A stretch of 64,000 nt of DNA from Paenibacillus sp. PL2-23 (GTDB taxonomy: Bacteria; Bacillota; Bacilli; Paenibacillales; Paenibacillaceae), in contig NZ_CP162129.1 in the NCBI RefSeq assembly GCF_040834005.1, forward strand, positions 3,558,001 through 3,622,000. The letters are read 5' to 3'. The position numbers and the translations under genes are program-made. The notes beneath the pieces were generated by a model. The model did not search any database. It was not told where the DNA came from and saw nothing but the letters and a program-made list of their open reading frames with translations. Below are positions 52,907 through 61,370 of this stretch, in pieces (the first letter of the stretch is position 1; each line of letters begins with the position of its first letter).

Positions 52907-53938
52907 TCATTCCCGGATATACCGCTTGTCCTTGAGAAACAGCCTCCAGAACAGATAGAAGCCCGGCGCAAGCACCGCTACCCCGATACTGTATGACACA
53001 AGCAGAGAGCGGAAGCTGGCCCAGTTCGTAACGGCGTCCTCAATGCGCAGGTAGGGATAAATAAGATACGGAAGATGTGCGATCCCATACCCGACGCTTG
53101 CAAGGAAATATTGGCCGATAATGAAGGTGACCGCAAGCCGCGGCCGTCCCGGAGCCTCTGGCCTGTGCCTCGGCAGCATAAATCCGTACCCGATCGCGAA
53201 AAAAATAACGGAAGCCATAAACCAAGGCCACTGGCTTTCGATGCGGCCAACAATCCAGCCCGCTTCCGGCGCCATAGCGTAGGTTGCCAGCACGGCCGTC
53301 AGCAGCGTGAACGGACCGATCATCATCGCTGCCCTTCTATATATGCGATAAGTATGGAACTCCTCGGCCTCGTGCGCATAGTCGGCAAGGAATAAAGCTG
53401 CCAAAAATAATTCCGACGTAATGCCGAAGGCCAAATGCGCATATTCCGTAGGGGATTGAAGAAGCTTGCCGAATAGCAGCTCAGGCTGCGCGTCCGGAGA
53501 CACCTTAACAAATCCGCCTAACGAGATTGGCAGTACACTGAGCAGCAGCCCCGGAATCAGCACCCCCGTCAAGCCCGATATCCATTTGAGCAGCCGGCTG
53601 AACTTCTCCGTCGAATAGCTGTAGACCATGAAGCTGCTTCGAATCGTCAGCAGAATCAGAACAAGACTGACAGGAACCAGCAGGATCGTGCCGAACCAGT
53701 ATGCTCCCCTCGGGAAGAAGCCGACAAGCGCGACGGCGATCAGCACCAGGAAGACATTCGTAACCTCCCAGGATGGCGACAAATAACGATTCGCGATCTG
53801 TGCGGCCCGCGTTCCCGACCTGCGGTCGAACACAAGCGCCCAGAAGCCCGCCCCGAAATCCACGGAGCCCAGAATGGCATAGGCGAATATAAAAGCCCAC
53901 AGAATGGCAATCGCAATATTCGCGTGATTCATATCCAT
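52907..53938 (-). CDS. cydB: Cytochrome bd quinol oxidase subunit II
   Basis: Structural subunit of the high-oxygen-affinity terminal oxidase. It has 343 residues with eight or nine transmembrane helices. The N-terminus has WAFIFAYAILGSVDFGAGFW, the conserved CydB opening, and then RYLSPSWEVTNVFLV. It lies 6 bases downstream of cydA. Homologues without CydCD neighbours are common, and no cydCD genes are in this window. Confidence 0.95.
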   Translation of the reverse strand: MDMNHANIAIAILWAFIFAYAILGSVDFGAGFWALVFDRRSGTRAAQIANRYLSPSWEVTNVFLVLIAVALVGFFPRGAYWFGTILLVPVSLVLILLTIRSSFMVYSYSTEKFSRLLKWISGLTGVLIPGLLLSVLPISLGGFVKVSPDAQPELLFGKLLQSPTEYAHLAFGITSELFLAALFLADYAHEAEEFHTYRIYRRAAMMIGPFTLLTAVLATYAMAPEAGWIVGRIESQWPWFMASVIFFAIGYGFMLPRHRPEAPGRPRLAVTFIIGQYFLASVGYGIAHLPYLIYPYLRIEDAVTNWASFRSLLVSYSIGVAVLAPGFYLFWRLFLKDKRYIRE

Positions 53939-53944
53939 GTTACG

Positions 53945-55276
53945 TCAGCTCCCTTCCACCGGCAGCAGCTCGCGGCCTACTGGTCTTCTGCGGAAATAAA
54001 ACCGCATGACAAATATCGTGATGGTCATGAGCAGAGCATATAGTCCGAGGAACAAGACGAACAGGATGCCTATATCGTCGGAACGGGTGGCGGCATCCGC
54101 GGTAAGCTGCACGCCGCTGATGACCCATGGCTGCCGGCCCGTGCAGCTGAATACCCAGCCGCTCTCTATGCCGATCAGCGCAAGGGGGCCCGCCGACAAC
54201 AGCACGACGAGCAGCCATCTCGGAAGCATTCGCTTGCGGATGAATAGGATGAACATCGCTAGTGCGGACAGTCCTAGAAGCGCCCCGCCGATCAGGACCA
54301 TTACATTAAACAAGGTGTGCACATAGAGAGGCGGCCACAGCTCCTGCGGATAATCGTTAAGACCTCTTACGACACCGTCGAAGCGGTCCGTCGCCAGGAA
54401 GCTGAGCGCCCACGGAACTTCGATGCCGCCTACGACCCGCTGCTCCTCGATGCTCGTTCGCCCGAATATTTCCAGCGGCGCATAGGCTTGCGTCTCGAAC
54501 AGCCCTTCCGCGGCAGCGAGTTTCAAGGGCAAGTAGTGGTGCAGCATTTGCGCCGTGTAATGCCCGTTGACGGCCGTCGCTAGCGAGCAGACCAACCCTA
54601 CGCCCATCGCGAGCTGCAAGCTCTTGCGGTGATAGGCGCGTTCGCGCTCGGGACGGTCTCGCTTCAGCAGCTTGTAGGCGGCCACGGAGCCGATGCAGAA
54701 CGCGCCCGTCATATAAGCGGAAGCCACGACATGAATGGCCGTCACCGCGAAGCTGGGATTGAAGATAGCAGCCAGCTGATTCACGTCCGTCACGGAGCCG
54801 TCTTCTATTCGGAAGCCCCTCGGAGTGTTCATCCAAGCATGCACGTTCGTAATCAGCACAGCCGACGCGGAGGCGCCAAGCGCGACCATGAGAACGCTGA
54901 CGATTCGCAGATTGCGGGACAAACGGTCCGCCGCGTAGATATATATGGACATGAACAAGGCTTCCAGGAAAAATGCCCACAGCTCAACCTGGAAGGGAAC
55001 GGCGATCACCTGTCCCACGATCTCCATAAATCCAGGCCATAGCAGCGACAGCATCACGCCGACGATCGTCCCGGAAGGAATAGCTACGCCAAGCAGGATA
55101 GCCTGCGCCTTCGTCCAGCGCTTTGCCATAATAGAATAATCCTTGTTTTTGGTTATGCCTGCCATCGCTTCGGCGAATACGATCATAAGCGGAACGCCGA
55201 CGCCCAGAGTAGCGAATATAATATGGAACGCCATCGACGTTCCGAACAAAGCTCTTGCCAGCACAACATTATCCAA
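53945..55276 (-). CDS. cydA: Cytochrome bd quinol oxidase subunit I
   Basis: Haem-carrying catalytic subunit of 443 residues that oxidises quinol and reduces oxygen at the membrane. The first haem-ligand histidine is His18 in SMAFHIIFATLGVG. A second histidine lies in AVTAIHVVASAYMTGAF (about 185). The GRQPW motif near 390 is present. The quinol loop is short, as in many Gram-positive members, and total length is typical of that subgroup. The promoter must lie in the 160 bases upstream; I saw no convincing Rex box. Confidence 0.96.
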   Translation of the reverse strand: MDNVVLARALFGTSMAFHIIFATLGVGVPLMIVFAEAMAGITKNKDYSIMAKRWTKAQAILLGVAIPSGTIVGVMLSLLWPGFMEIVGQVIAVPFQVELWAFFLEALFMSIYIYAADRLSRNLRIVSVLMVALGASASAVLITNVHAWMNTPRGFRIEDGSVTDVNQLAAIFNPSFAVTAIHVVASAYMTGAFCIGSVAAYKLLKRDRPERERAYHRKSLQLAMGVGLVCSLATAVNGHYTAQMLHHYLPLKLAAAEGLFETQAYAPLEIFGRTSIEEQRVVGGIEVPWALSFLATDRFDGVVRGLNDYPQELWPPLYVHTLFNVMVLIGGALLGLSALAMFILFIRKRMLPRWLLVVLLSAGPLALIGIESGWVFSCTGRQPWVISGVQLTADAATRSDDIGILFVLFLGLYALLMTITIFVMRFYFRRRPVGRELLPVEGS

Positions 55277-55444
55277 CTTCCAGCACCTTCCTCATCTCTA
55301 CTCGATATAGGTTGAAGCATTCATGTAGTATGAGGCGGAAAGCTGGTAATTATGTGCAATTGACCGTGCGGAAAATATGAAGAAGGCTTTCTCTTACAAA
55401 AAACGAAGACAGAATAATTAACTCTCAGAGGTTTTGTGTGATTG

Positions 55445-55482
55445 AAAAAACAGCATGCTTCCCTTCAGGGGAGGCATGCTGT
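55445..55482 (-). terminator. Terminator of the truncated LacI-family gene
   Basis: On the minus strand ACAGCATGCCTCCC pairs with GGGAAGCATGCTGT (one bulge), followed by six T. Confidence 0.85.
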
Positions 55483-55525
55483 CTTCTATCGGACGATTCT
55501 ACGATGCGCCGTTCTATATTTATCG

Positions 55526-56362
55526 TCATTCTATCTCCGTTGCGGCAGCCGCTTGCCGATCCGCGCTCAGCCGCCGCGCGCTTTCCCTCACGACTAGCTC
55601 CGGCTCGATAATCGTCACCTTCTTCACCTTCTCCTTCACGACCAGCTTATGCAGCACTTCCAGTGCGGTCGCCCCGAGCTGATCCATCTGCTGCTTCACC
55701 GTCGTCAGCTCCGGGTAGATGGCGGACGCCAGCGGAATATCGTCAAAGCCAATGATGGAGATGTCGTCCGGCACCCGAACTCCGGCTTTCATGGCCGCCT
55801 TCACCGCGCCTACCGCCGTGAAGTCGTTCACGCAGAACACAGCCGTCGGTCTGCTCTCTTCGGATAAGAATCGCTTCATTAACCGCTCACCGGACGTCAT
55901 CGAGAAATCACCGTACAGCACTCTGGTGTCGGGAACGGGTAATCCATTGCTCGCCATTACTTTCTTAAATGCTCTCACCTTCTGGGCCGTCGTCGTCATA
56001 TTATCGTTGCCCGCGATGAAGGCGATGTCCCGGTGCCCGCAATCGATCAAATATTGCGTCGCGATTTCTGCTCCTTTGCTCTCGTTCGTCATGACGCGGT
56101 AGAGAGAGGTTCCCGGGAGATTGCCGTTCACCAGCACGAGCGGTATGCGGTTAGCCGTCTGTATGACCCCGATCGTTCCCGTCTCCTTCTTGGACAAGCC
56201 GCGAGCGAGAGCGTTCGGTTGAAATTGGTAATGATCAATCAGCCCCATGATCTTCAATCGCGTGCTATCCTTCACGGGCGCCGTATTGTTAAGCACCCGG
56301 GATACGGTCGCCACGGAGACATTGGCCTCTTTCGCTATATCGTAGATCGTTACTTGCTTCAC
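55526..56362 (-). CDS. LacI-family regulator lacking the middle of its effector domain
   Basis: Regulator of about 278 residues, roughly 55-60 shorter than the family norm. The HTH (VTIYDIAKEANVSVATVSRV) and hinge are intact up to KKETGTIGVI. The protein then jumps straight to QTANRIPLVLVNGNLPG, skipping the stretch that normally holds the first half of the N-terminal lobe. The C-terminal part (FIAGNDNMTT, FCVNDFTAVGA, IIGFDDIPLAS) is normal. The reading frame is kept. The protein may bind DNA but probably cannot sense its ligand properly. GTG 56362 has GGGAG 8 bases upstream. It probably governed the neighbouring sugar transporter. Confidence 0.82.
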   Translation of the reverse strand: MKQVTIYDIAKEANVSVATVSRVLNNTAPVKDSTRLKIMGLIDHYQFQPNALARGLSKKETGTIGVIQTANRIPLVLVNGNLPGTSLYRVMTNESKGAEIATQYLIDCGHRDIAFIAGNDNMTTTAQKVRAFKKVMASNGLPVPDTRVLYGDFSMTSGERLMKRFLSEESRPTAVFCVNDFTAVGAVKAAMKAGVRVPDDISIIGFDDIPLASAIYPELTTVKQQMDQLGATALEVLHKLVVKEKVKKVTIIEPELVVRESARRLSADRQAAAATEIE

Positions 56363-56454
56363 GCGGCACACTCCCAGCCCTAGAGGTCGTTCAAAAAAAG
56401 ATTAAATAATCACATTAAGTATATCAAACAAATCGACAATTGTAATTGACTCGC

Positions 56455-57450
56455 TTAGCCGACAATTCCGGACTGCTCCAGATTCTCGACGATCCGCTTC
56501 TGCGCGAAGAAATAGAGGATCAGGAGCGGCAGCAGGAAGATGAGGGCCGCCGCCTGCTTGACCGCGTCGAATGCGAACGTAGTGGCGCCCGGCGCGTCAT
56601 ACCAGGTACGTACGGCATACAGGATGTTGTTGACGTTCGCCGGCGCGAACGTCGTCATCAGCTTAAGGCTTAAATACGGACCGTCCGGATGGAAGTACCC
56701 GGTATAATACGTATCCCCGTAGTTCCATACGAACGCGAGAATGCCAACCGTCATAATCGCCGGCAGCGCGTTCGGCAGGCCGATCCTGAAGAATGTCTTG
56801 TAGAAGCCGCAGCCGTCGATATACGCCGCTTCCTCCAGCTCCTTCGGGAGCCCTTTGAAAAACTGGCGGAAGATGAACACGAACATGCTCTGCTTGACCC
56901 CAAACCCAAGTAATGCGATTACGTAAAGCGTATAGGGCTGATTAATCAGATCGATCGTGCCGCCTCCCAGGGCCGAGAACAGCCCGAAGACATCGAAGTG
57001 CTTAAAGCTTAAGTATTGCGAGATTAGCAGCGACTGTGGCGGCACCACGAACGTCACGATGACGAGAAACATGACGAGGCTTCTTCCCCAGAAATCGACT
57101 CTTCCAAGCGAATAACCCGCGACGGCGCACATGAAAATTTGAATCATCGCGATCACGGCCGCGTAAGCGACGGATTGCAGCATCGGGATGCCGTTGCCGA
57201 ACACGAGCCTCGAGGCCGCGCGGAAGCTGTCCACGGACAGCTCGAGCGGTATCCAGATGACGTCGGGATTGCCGAGATCCTCGAGATGGTTGAACACGAA
57301 CGGAACGAGCTTAATCAAGGGATACAAGATGGCGAACCCTAACCCGATGACGAGCGAATAGAAGAAATAGCCGAATACGAGCTTCCTCATCGTTTCTTTG
57401 GCGCGATAAGCGGTGATCGGCTTGTTAGGCCGCGCTTTACTTGGCTGCAT
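56455..57450 (-). CDS. Sugar ABC transporter permease (MalG/AraQ type)
   Basis: CUT1-family permease of 331 residues. Six helices, with a long extracellular first loop (FVFNHLEDLGNPDVIWIPLE), GYSLGRVDFWGRS before helix 3, and the EAA loop ELEEAAYIDGCGFYKTFFRI (about 205-224). The C-terminus is a typical FFAQKRIVENLEQSGIVG. Its first 14 bases overlap the end of an upstream permease, of which only the last 40 codons remain, so the transporter as encoded here lacks its partner and a binding protein. Confidence 0.92.
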   Translation of the reverse strand: MQPSKARPNKPITAYRAKETMRKLVFGYFFYSLVIGLGFAILYPLIKLVPFVFNHLEDLGNPDVIWIPLELSVDSFRAASRLVFGNGIPMLQSVAYAAVIAMIQIFMCAVAGYSLGRVDFWGRSLVMFLVIVTFVVPPQSLLISQYLSFKHFDVFGLFSALGGGTIDLINQPYTLYVIALLGFGVKQSMFVFIFRQFFKGLPKELEEAAYIDGCGFYKTFFRIGLPNALPAIMTVGILAFVWNYGDTYYTGYFHPDGPYLSLKLMTTFAPANVNNILYAVRTWYDAPGATTFAFDAVKQAAALIFLLPLLILYFFAQKRIVENLEQSGIVG

Positions 57451-57560
57451 GGCTGAGCTTCACCACCCGGTTCATGATAAACAGCAATAAGAGCAAATCG
57501 AGCAGCACGTTGACAAGGTACACGACCGATAGCGCGGAGCCTGCGCCGATATTGTTCTTA
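57437..57560 (-). pseudogene. C-terminal remnant of a MalF-type sugar permease
   Basis: About 40 codons (NNIGAGSALSVVYLVNVLLD ... MNRVVKLSHAAK) match the last helix of a MalF/AraP-type permease and overlap the start of the intact MalG-type gene. Everything 5' is missing; directly upstream lies the end of an SLH-protein gene. The junction therefore marks a deletion that removed most of the permease and any binding-protein gene before it. A frameshift in the SLH gene makes the two read as one open frame, which is accidental. Confidence 0.8.
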
Positions 57561-58281
57561 TTTACTCTATCGCTTGCAGCAGCTTCAGAATGAGGACTGC
57601 CGCTTCTTGTCGCCGTTGCATTCGGCTCAAAACGATTCTTGCCGCGTCCGTCGATCAGACCCGCTTCATGCAGCGCGGCAATCGCCGGTTTGGCGTAAGC
57701 CGGAATGTCTGCGTCATCCGCAAAGCCCGTGCTCACTGTCTCGCCTAATACAACACCGCTTGCTCTTGCAATCATGACGGCCAGATCGGCACGCGTAATG
57801 TCGGCTTGCGGACGGAAGCTTCCATCCGGATAACCGTTGATGACAGCTGCCGCGACCGCGCGGTCAATCGCTAGGCGCGCCCATTCGCCGATCTGATTCC
57901 CGTCGGCGAACTCTGCATGCGCTTCCGCGTCTTCCCATTGCAAAGCGCCAGATAGCATAACGGCGAATTCCGCACGGGATACGCTGCCGTTCGGGTCAAA
58001 GGTTCCGTCTGGGTATCCCTGAACGAAGCCTATCTCGATGGCTTCCTTCACTTGACGCTCCGACCAGTGGCCGGCAATGTCCTTCGGCGACTGATACGCC
58101 GTGTCTCCGGTTGAGTTCTAAACCGGAATTCCCGTCTTCTTATCCACGACGAACGCCGCGAACTTCGTAAAGTGATCTACGCTTACGCTTGCTTTATTAC
58201 CCGTTACCGTCGTGTCGCCAGCCTTCACCCAATGCTCCTTTTCTTCGTCATAGTAGACGATCGCGACGGACTCGCCATTCT
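57561..58281 (-). pseudogene. Three SLH domains of a decayed surface protein
   Basis: Minus-strand translation gives a domain end (SVAIVYYDEEKEHWVKAGDT, then FTKFAAFVVDKKTGIPV), an in-frame TAG near 58117, and then SPKDIAGHWSERQVKEAIE and three SLH repeats (GYPDGTFDPNGSVSRAEF; GYPDGSFRPQADITRADL; DGRGKNRFEPNATATR). After this last arginine the frame shifts. In the other frame the expected SLH ending AAVLILKLLQAIE and a TAA (57561-57563) follow, which fits loss of about five bases. The segment was probably the anchor of the pectinesterase upstream. Confidence 0.78.
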
Positions 58282-59274
58282 TCAGTTGCGACGCATCGCA
58301 TTCGAAGCCTTCTTGAACTGAACGGTATAGGTCCGGACAACACCATCTTGCGCGGTTACTTGAATCTCTGCCGTGCCGGGAACCGCTTCGGCTTGCTCGA
58401 TCGACACTTCGCTCGTGTCGGAAGCGGCAATGGCGCTTATGGTTGGCAGACCGCTGGAATCACTCCGCTCGACTTCGTAGTCCAGCTTGCCCGGATTGAA
58501 GCCTGCCAGCGCATTGCCATCCAAGGTAATGCCGCTTAGCTCGTTACTGCCGTCGGCCAGCGATGCAGCTGAGGTCGGATTCCATCCGTCATTGCCAGCC
58601 AGCAGCCCTTCTGGCGCTAGCGCCTCCGCTTCCTCCAGCGTCAGCTGCTTCGTCCACTTATGACGCTGCTGCTGCAATGCGCCGGGACCATAGCTAGCGA
58701 ACTCGCCGTAACGCGCCGTCTTCTCATTGTCCGGATTGCTCCAGTTATCCCAGCCCTCGGGCTTGATATGGTCATCCATGTAGGTGTTAATATACACGAC
58801 ATTGGAGTAAGGACGCCAAGGCCGCCCAAGCGATACCGCTCCGGTCAGCCCCGGCTCCGCCGTCAGTCGGCTGTTCACGAATATATATCCCGCGCTGCTG
58901 TCCGCCGTGGATGCAGCCGTCACGTAGCCGCCGCTCAAGCTGTGAATGATGCTGTTCTCAAATACCGCCGTTGCGCCTCCGAAGATGTAGTCAACGTCGC
59001 CTTCGATATAGCTGTCGACGTAATATTGTCTACCGCTATGAGCATACAGCGTATCCTGCCAGCCCTTCAGGCTGACGTCGCGGAACGTTAAGCGGTCTGC
59101 CGCAGCGTATACCACAACGGCCTGACCGGCGTCGTCACCGGCATCATTCTGAATGGTTAAATGCTCCGCCGTAAAGTCATTCGCCTGCTCGCGGCAGCTA
59201 TAGCTGCCGGAGGTGCAACGGTATGTGTTCGCCAGACCCGATTCGGGGACTCTCGCTCTAGAGATGACGCCCAT
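58282..59274 (-). pseudogene. Pectinesterase (CE8) lacking its N-terminus, with cadherin-like tail
   Basis: Encodes the central and C-terminal part of a pectin methylesterase. It shows ANDFTAEHLTIQNDAG, the catalytic QDTLYAHSGRQYY and GDVDYIFGGATAVFEN, and GRPWRPYSNVVYINTYMDD. A beta-sandwich of the cadherin-like type follows (GNALAGFNPGKLDYEVER ... VRTYTVQFKKA). The N-terminal 100 or so residues, including any signal peptide, are missing; the frame simply begins near 59274. At the 3' end it runs out of frame into the SLH-protein segment. It was most likely one secreted, SLH-anchored pectinesterase gene and is now non-functional. Confidence 0.82.
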
Positions 59275-59278
59275 ACTG

Positions 59279-59339
59279 GGATTAAAAAAATAGAAGGAAA
59301 GCCGGTGTTAACGAGGCTTTCCTTCTATTTTTTTAATCC
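59279..59339. terminator. 25-bp perfect inverted repeat, bidirectional terminator
   Basis: Arms running from GGATTAAAAAAATAG to AAGGAAAGCC, and their exact complement, surround an 11-base loop. Seven A and seven T lie within the arms, giving a T-run in both directions. It lies 5 bases past the stop of the repeat-protein gene. Confidence 0.93.
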
Positions 59340-59343
59340 TCTA

Positions 59344-60471
59344 TTAGAATCCGGGTACCGCGCTCAGCAACCAATTGCGGTGCAATACCGCGGCGTCATC
59401 CTGTTCCAGCTCCCCGTATGACCAGTTCATCCCGTTGCCTTCCACATACTCCTTCATGATGATCAAGAAAGCATTGCTCCAAGAGCGGTACTCCCCGATG
59501 AAAGGCACCATAGGATAATACTCGTCGTAAGCGCTTCGGATTACCGTATGTACAACCTCTTGCAAATAGCTGGGCAGGTCGGCCGCCTTCACCTTCTCCG
59601 CCAGCGCTTGCGGCAGCTCCTTATCCTCCGTCGAGACAAAGCTCTCGTACGCTTCATTCGTCACAAAGCCTTGCTTTTGAGCAAGCCAGAGATTCATCCG
59701 ATCCAAGGCCGGCTTGTATGCCGAAGGAACCGAGATCGAAAGCTCCGGATTCGGATTGCTAAGATCCACGACGAATGACTCTCCCAGCTTATGAAGACGC
59801 ACCTTCTCGCGCACGCCACTCCATCTCAGCGCAAGCAGCGCGTGCGTTCTCATCTTTCCGGGAATCGACTCGTCGCGGCACGTTCGACGCAACAACCGCA
59901 CGCTCCGCGGCCCGGGCAACAGGCTCAACATTCGTATGGCTGACAGCGCCGTAGCCTCGTCCTTCAGCCCTTCCTCCGCTTTCGTAACTAACGCGTCCGT
60001 TTGCCCCTGCATGATTAAATCCAGCTCGATTACACGGGCTGCCAATTGCTCAAGCGTCATCGCTTCGTGTTTCAACGCTTCTTCCCCGCGTTCCGCCGCG
60101 AGCTTGCCAAACTGTAAGTCGATATCCTCCGCCATTCCCTCAAAAGCCAGTCGCTCTTCCGCGGTCACATTAGAGCGGCCTGCCATCTTTCGTATCCACG
60201 CAGCCATCGCCTTCGGATGGTTCCTGTACATCATGTATGCGCTTGGAAACAGCTGCTTGTCGTAGGGAAGCTGCTCGCTGAGCGCGAATCTCGCTAAAAC
60301 CGTCTGGGTGTCGGCTTCCCTGCGCATCAATCCTAATGAAAGCACCAGGCCGTTCCACGCGTTTCCGTTAGCAGGCTGCTGCTGGATCGCCCGAAAAAAA
60401 CAAAAGGCAGCGATTCCATAGGAATCATTCTGCAGATGATATCGTCCCATTCCAGTAAAATCTTGGCTCAT
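59344..60471 (-). CDS. TPR/helical-repeat protein of unknown function
   Basis: About 375-residue soluble, mostly helical protein. The N-terminal part has a TPR-like pattern (GRYHLQNDSYGIAAFCFFRA, then QPANGNAWNGLVLSLGL). The middle has HEAT-like helices (LSAIRMLSLLPGPRSVRLLR, MRTHALLALRWSG), and the C-terminus is acidic and aromatic. No catalytic motif is recognised. ATG 60471 has GAGGGG 5 bases upstream; a GTG two codons earlier is less well spaced. It ends at a very strong terminator and seems to be a single-gene transcript. Confidence 0.75.
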   Translation of the reverse strand: MSQDFTGMGRYHLQNDSYGIAAFCFFRAIQQQPANGNAWNGLVLSLGLMRREADTQTVLARFALSEQLPYDKQLFPSAYMMYRNHPKAMAAWIRKMAGRSNVTAEERLAFEGMAEDIDLQFGKLAAERGEEALKHEAMTLEQLAARVIELDLIMQGQTDALVTKAEEGLKDEATALSAIRMLSLLPGPRSVRLLRRTCRDESIPGKMRTHALLALRWSGVREKVRLHKLGESFVVDLSNPNPELSISVPSAYKPALDRMNLWLAQKQGFVTNEAYESFVSTEDKELPQALAEKVKAADLPSYLQEVVHTVIRSAYDEYYPMVPFIGEYRSWSNAFLIIMKEYVEGNGMNWSYGELEQDDAAVLHRNWLLSAVPGF

Positions 60472-60734
60472 GTGCACCCCTCTTTCATAACGAAAAGTAG
60501 TTCTATTATAGCATTCTCAATCGTTATTAATCACGCGGGGCCGCCATATTCATCAATCACAAACAAAAAAATCAACCTTCTGGTGACTTACGAAATACCA
60601 ATGACCTTGCAGGCGAAATGGCTTATCCCCAATTTAGCTTTTCAATCTTGCTCCAAGTATGAATGCTCATATAGAAAATGAACGCCCTTTTCGGTTAACC
60701 TTGCCGGTTTCAAAGAAAATTGATTCCCAGCTCT

Positions 60735-60830
60735 TGGCTGTGACGGACCGACCTACCGCCTCGACTTCTCCTGCGAGCTCGAAGCCTAATACCGTAACCC
60801 TCTTCGGTCGCTCACCCCCTGGAAATATAA
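60735..60830 (-). pseudogene. Fragment of a medium-chain dehydrogenase/quinone oxidoreductase
   Basis: The minus strand encodes RPKRVTVLGFELAGEVEAVG and then RSVT, the typical start of a zinc-independent medium-chain dehydrogenase (consensus LG.ELAGEVEAVG..VT). The sequence then leaves the family and stops soon after. Only about 30 codons remain. Confidence 0.6.
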
Positions 60831-60910
60831 AGAAAATATAGTGTCTCCATACGTTATTCGTTCGTTAGAGGGTTCATGTCGTCGGAAATTAGAACGGCAG
60901 TCTTGAGCTG

Positions 60911-61094
60911 TAACGGTCAAAATCAGCAGTTAGAGTTGATATTGGGGACGCCGAAAATTGTAACGGTCATTTCTTCCTCTTAGAACGCACAATTTGATCG
61001 ATCCTCAATATAATCCGCGGCTAAAGATCCATTTTTGACCGTTACAGCCGAGAATGTGCAAAATCCAGCTTCTAAGGATTCATTTTGACCGTTA
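60911..61094. repeat. Four copies of TAACGGTCA in inverted pairs
   Basis: TAACGGTCA occurs at 60911 and 60961, and its complement TGACCGTTA at 61036 and 61086. Flanks share AAAA on the distal side. The pairs could fold into a long stem and resemble REP-like intergenic repeats. Confidence 0.6.
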
Positions 61095-61370
61095 TCGGAC
61101 CCGGCTAGCTCGAGTCCGTCAGCGAGATTTGCATCTGTGCGTTTGCCGTCGAAAACTCGAGAATGAGTCAGCCGCGCTCGACACGCTCGAAATGATCACA
61201 TGCATCCTTGTATATGACATGGATGAACGCTCGCCATTCTACTACAATAACTGGTGAAAGCGAATAGATAGTGTCATAAAAGGAGGAATGACCGTAAAAT
61301 CGGCTAGTTGCGAGATTTGCTAGAGTTTCGTACGCTGCACCGTCAACCATTATGAAATGGAGGTATTATG

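Larger units (their letters stand above)
60472..61370. other. 900-bp intergenic region with a gene scrap and short inverted repeats
   Basis: No intact gene is seen. It contains a piece of a dehydrogenase gene (60735-60830), four copies of a TAACGGTCA motif in two orientations (60911-61094), and the promoter region of the GH9 gene. The mix of remnants suggests past deletions here. Confidence 0.6.

Noticed and set aside
55277..55440. Rex redox-repressor site upstream of cydA
   Set aside because: A TTGTGTGATTGAAAAA-like stretch is present near 55435 but the second half-site does not match TTCACAA.
61054..61257. 67-codon plus-strand frame before the GH9 gene
   Set aside because: No ribosome site or recognisable family; it overlaps the TGACCGTTA repeats and may be a chance frame or a further gene scrap.
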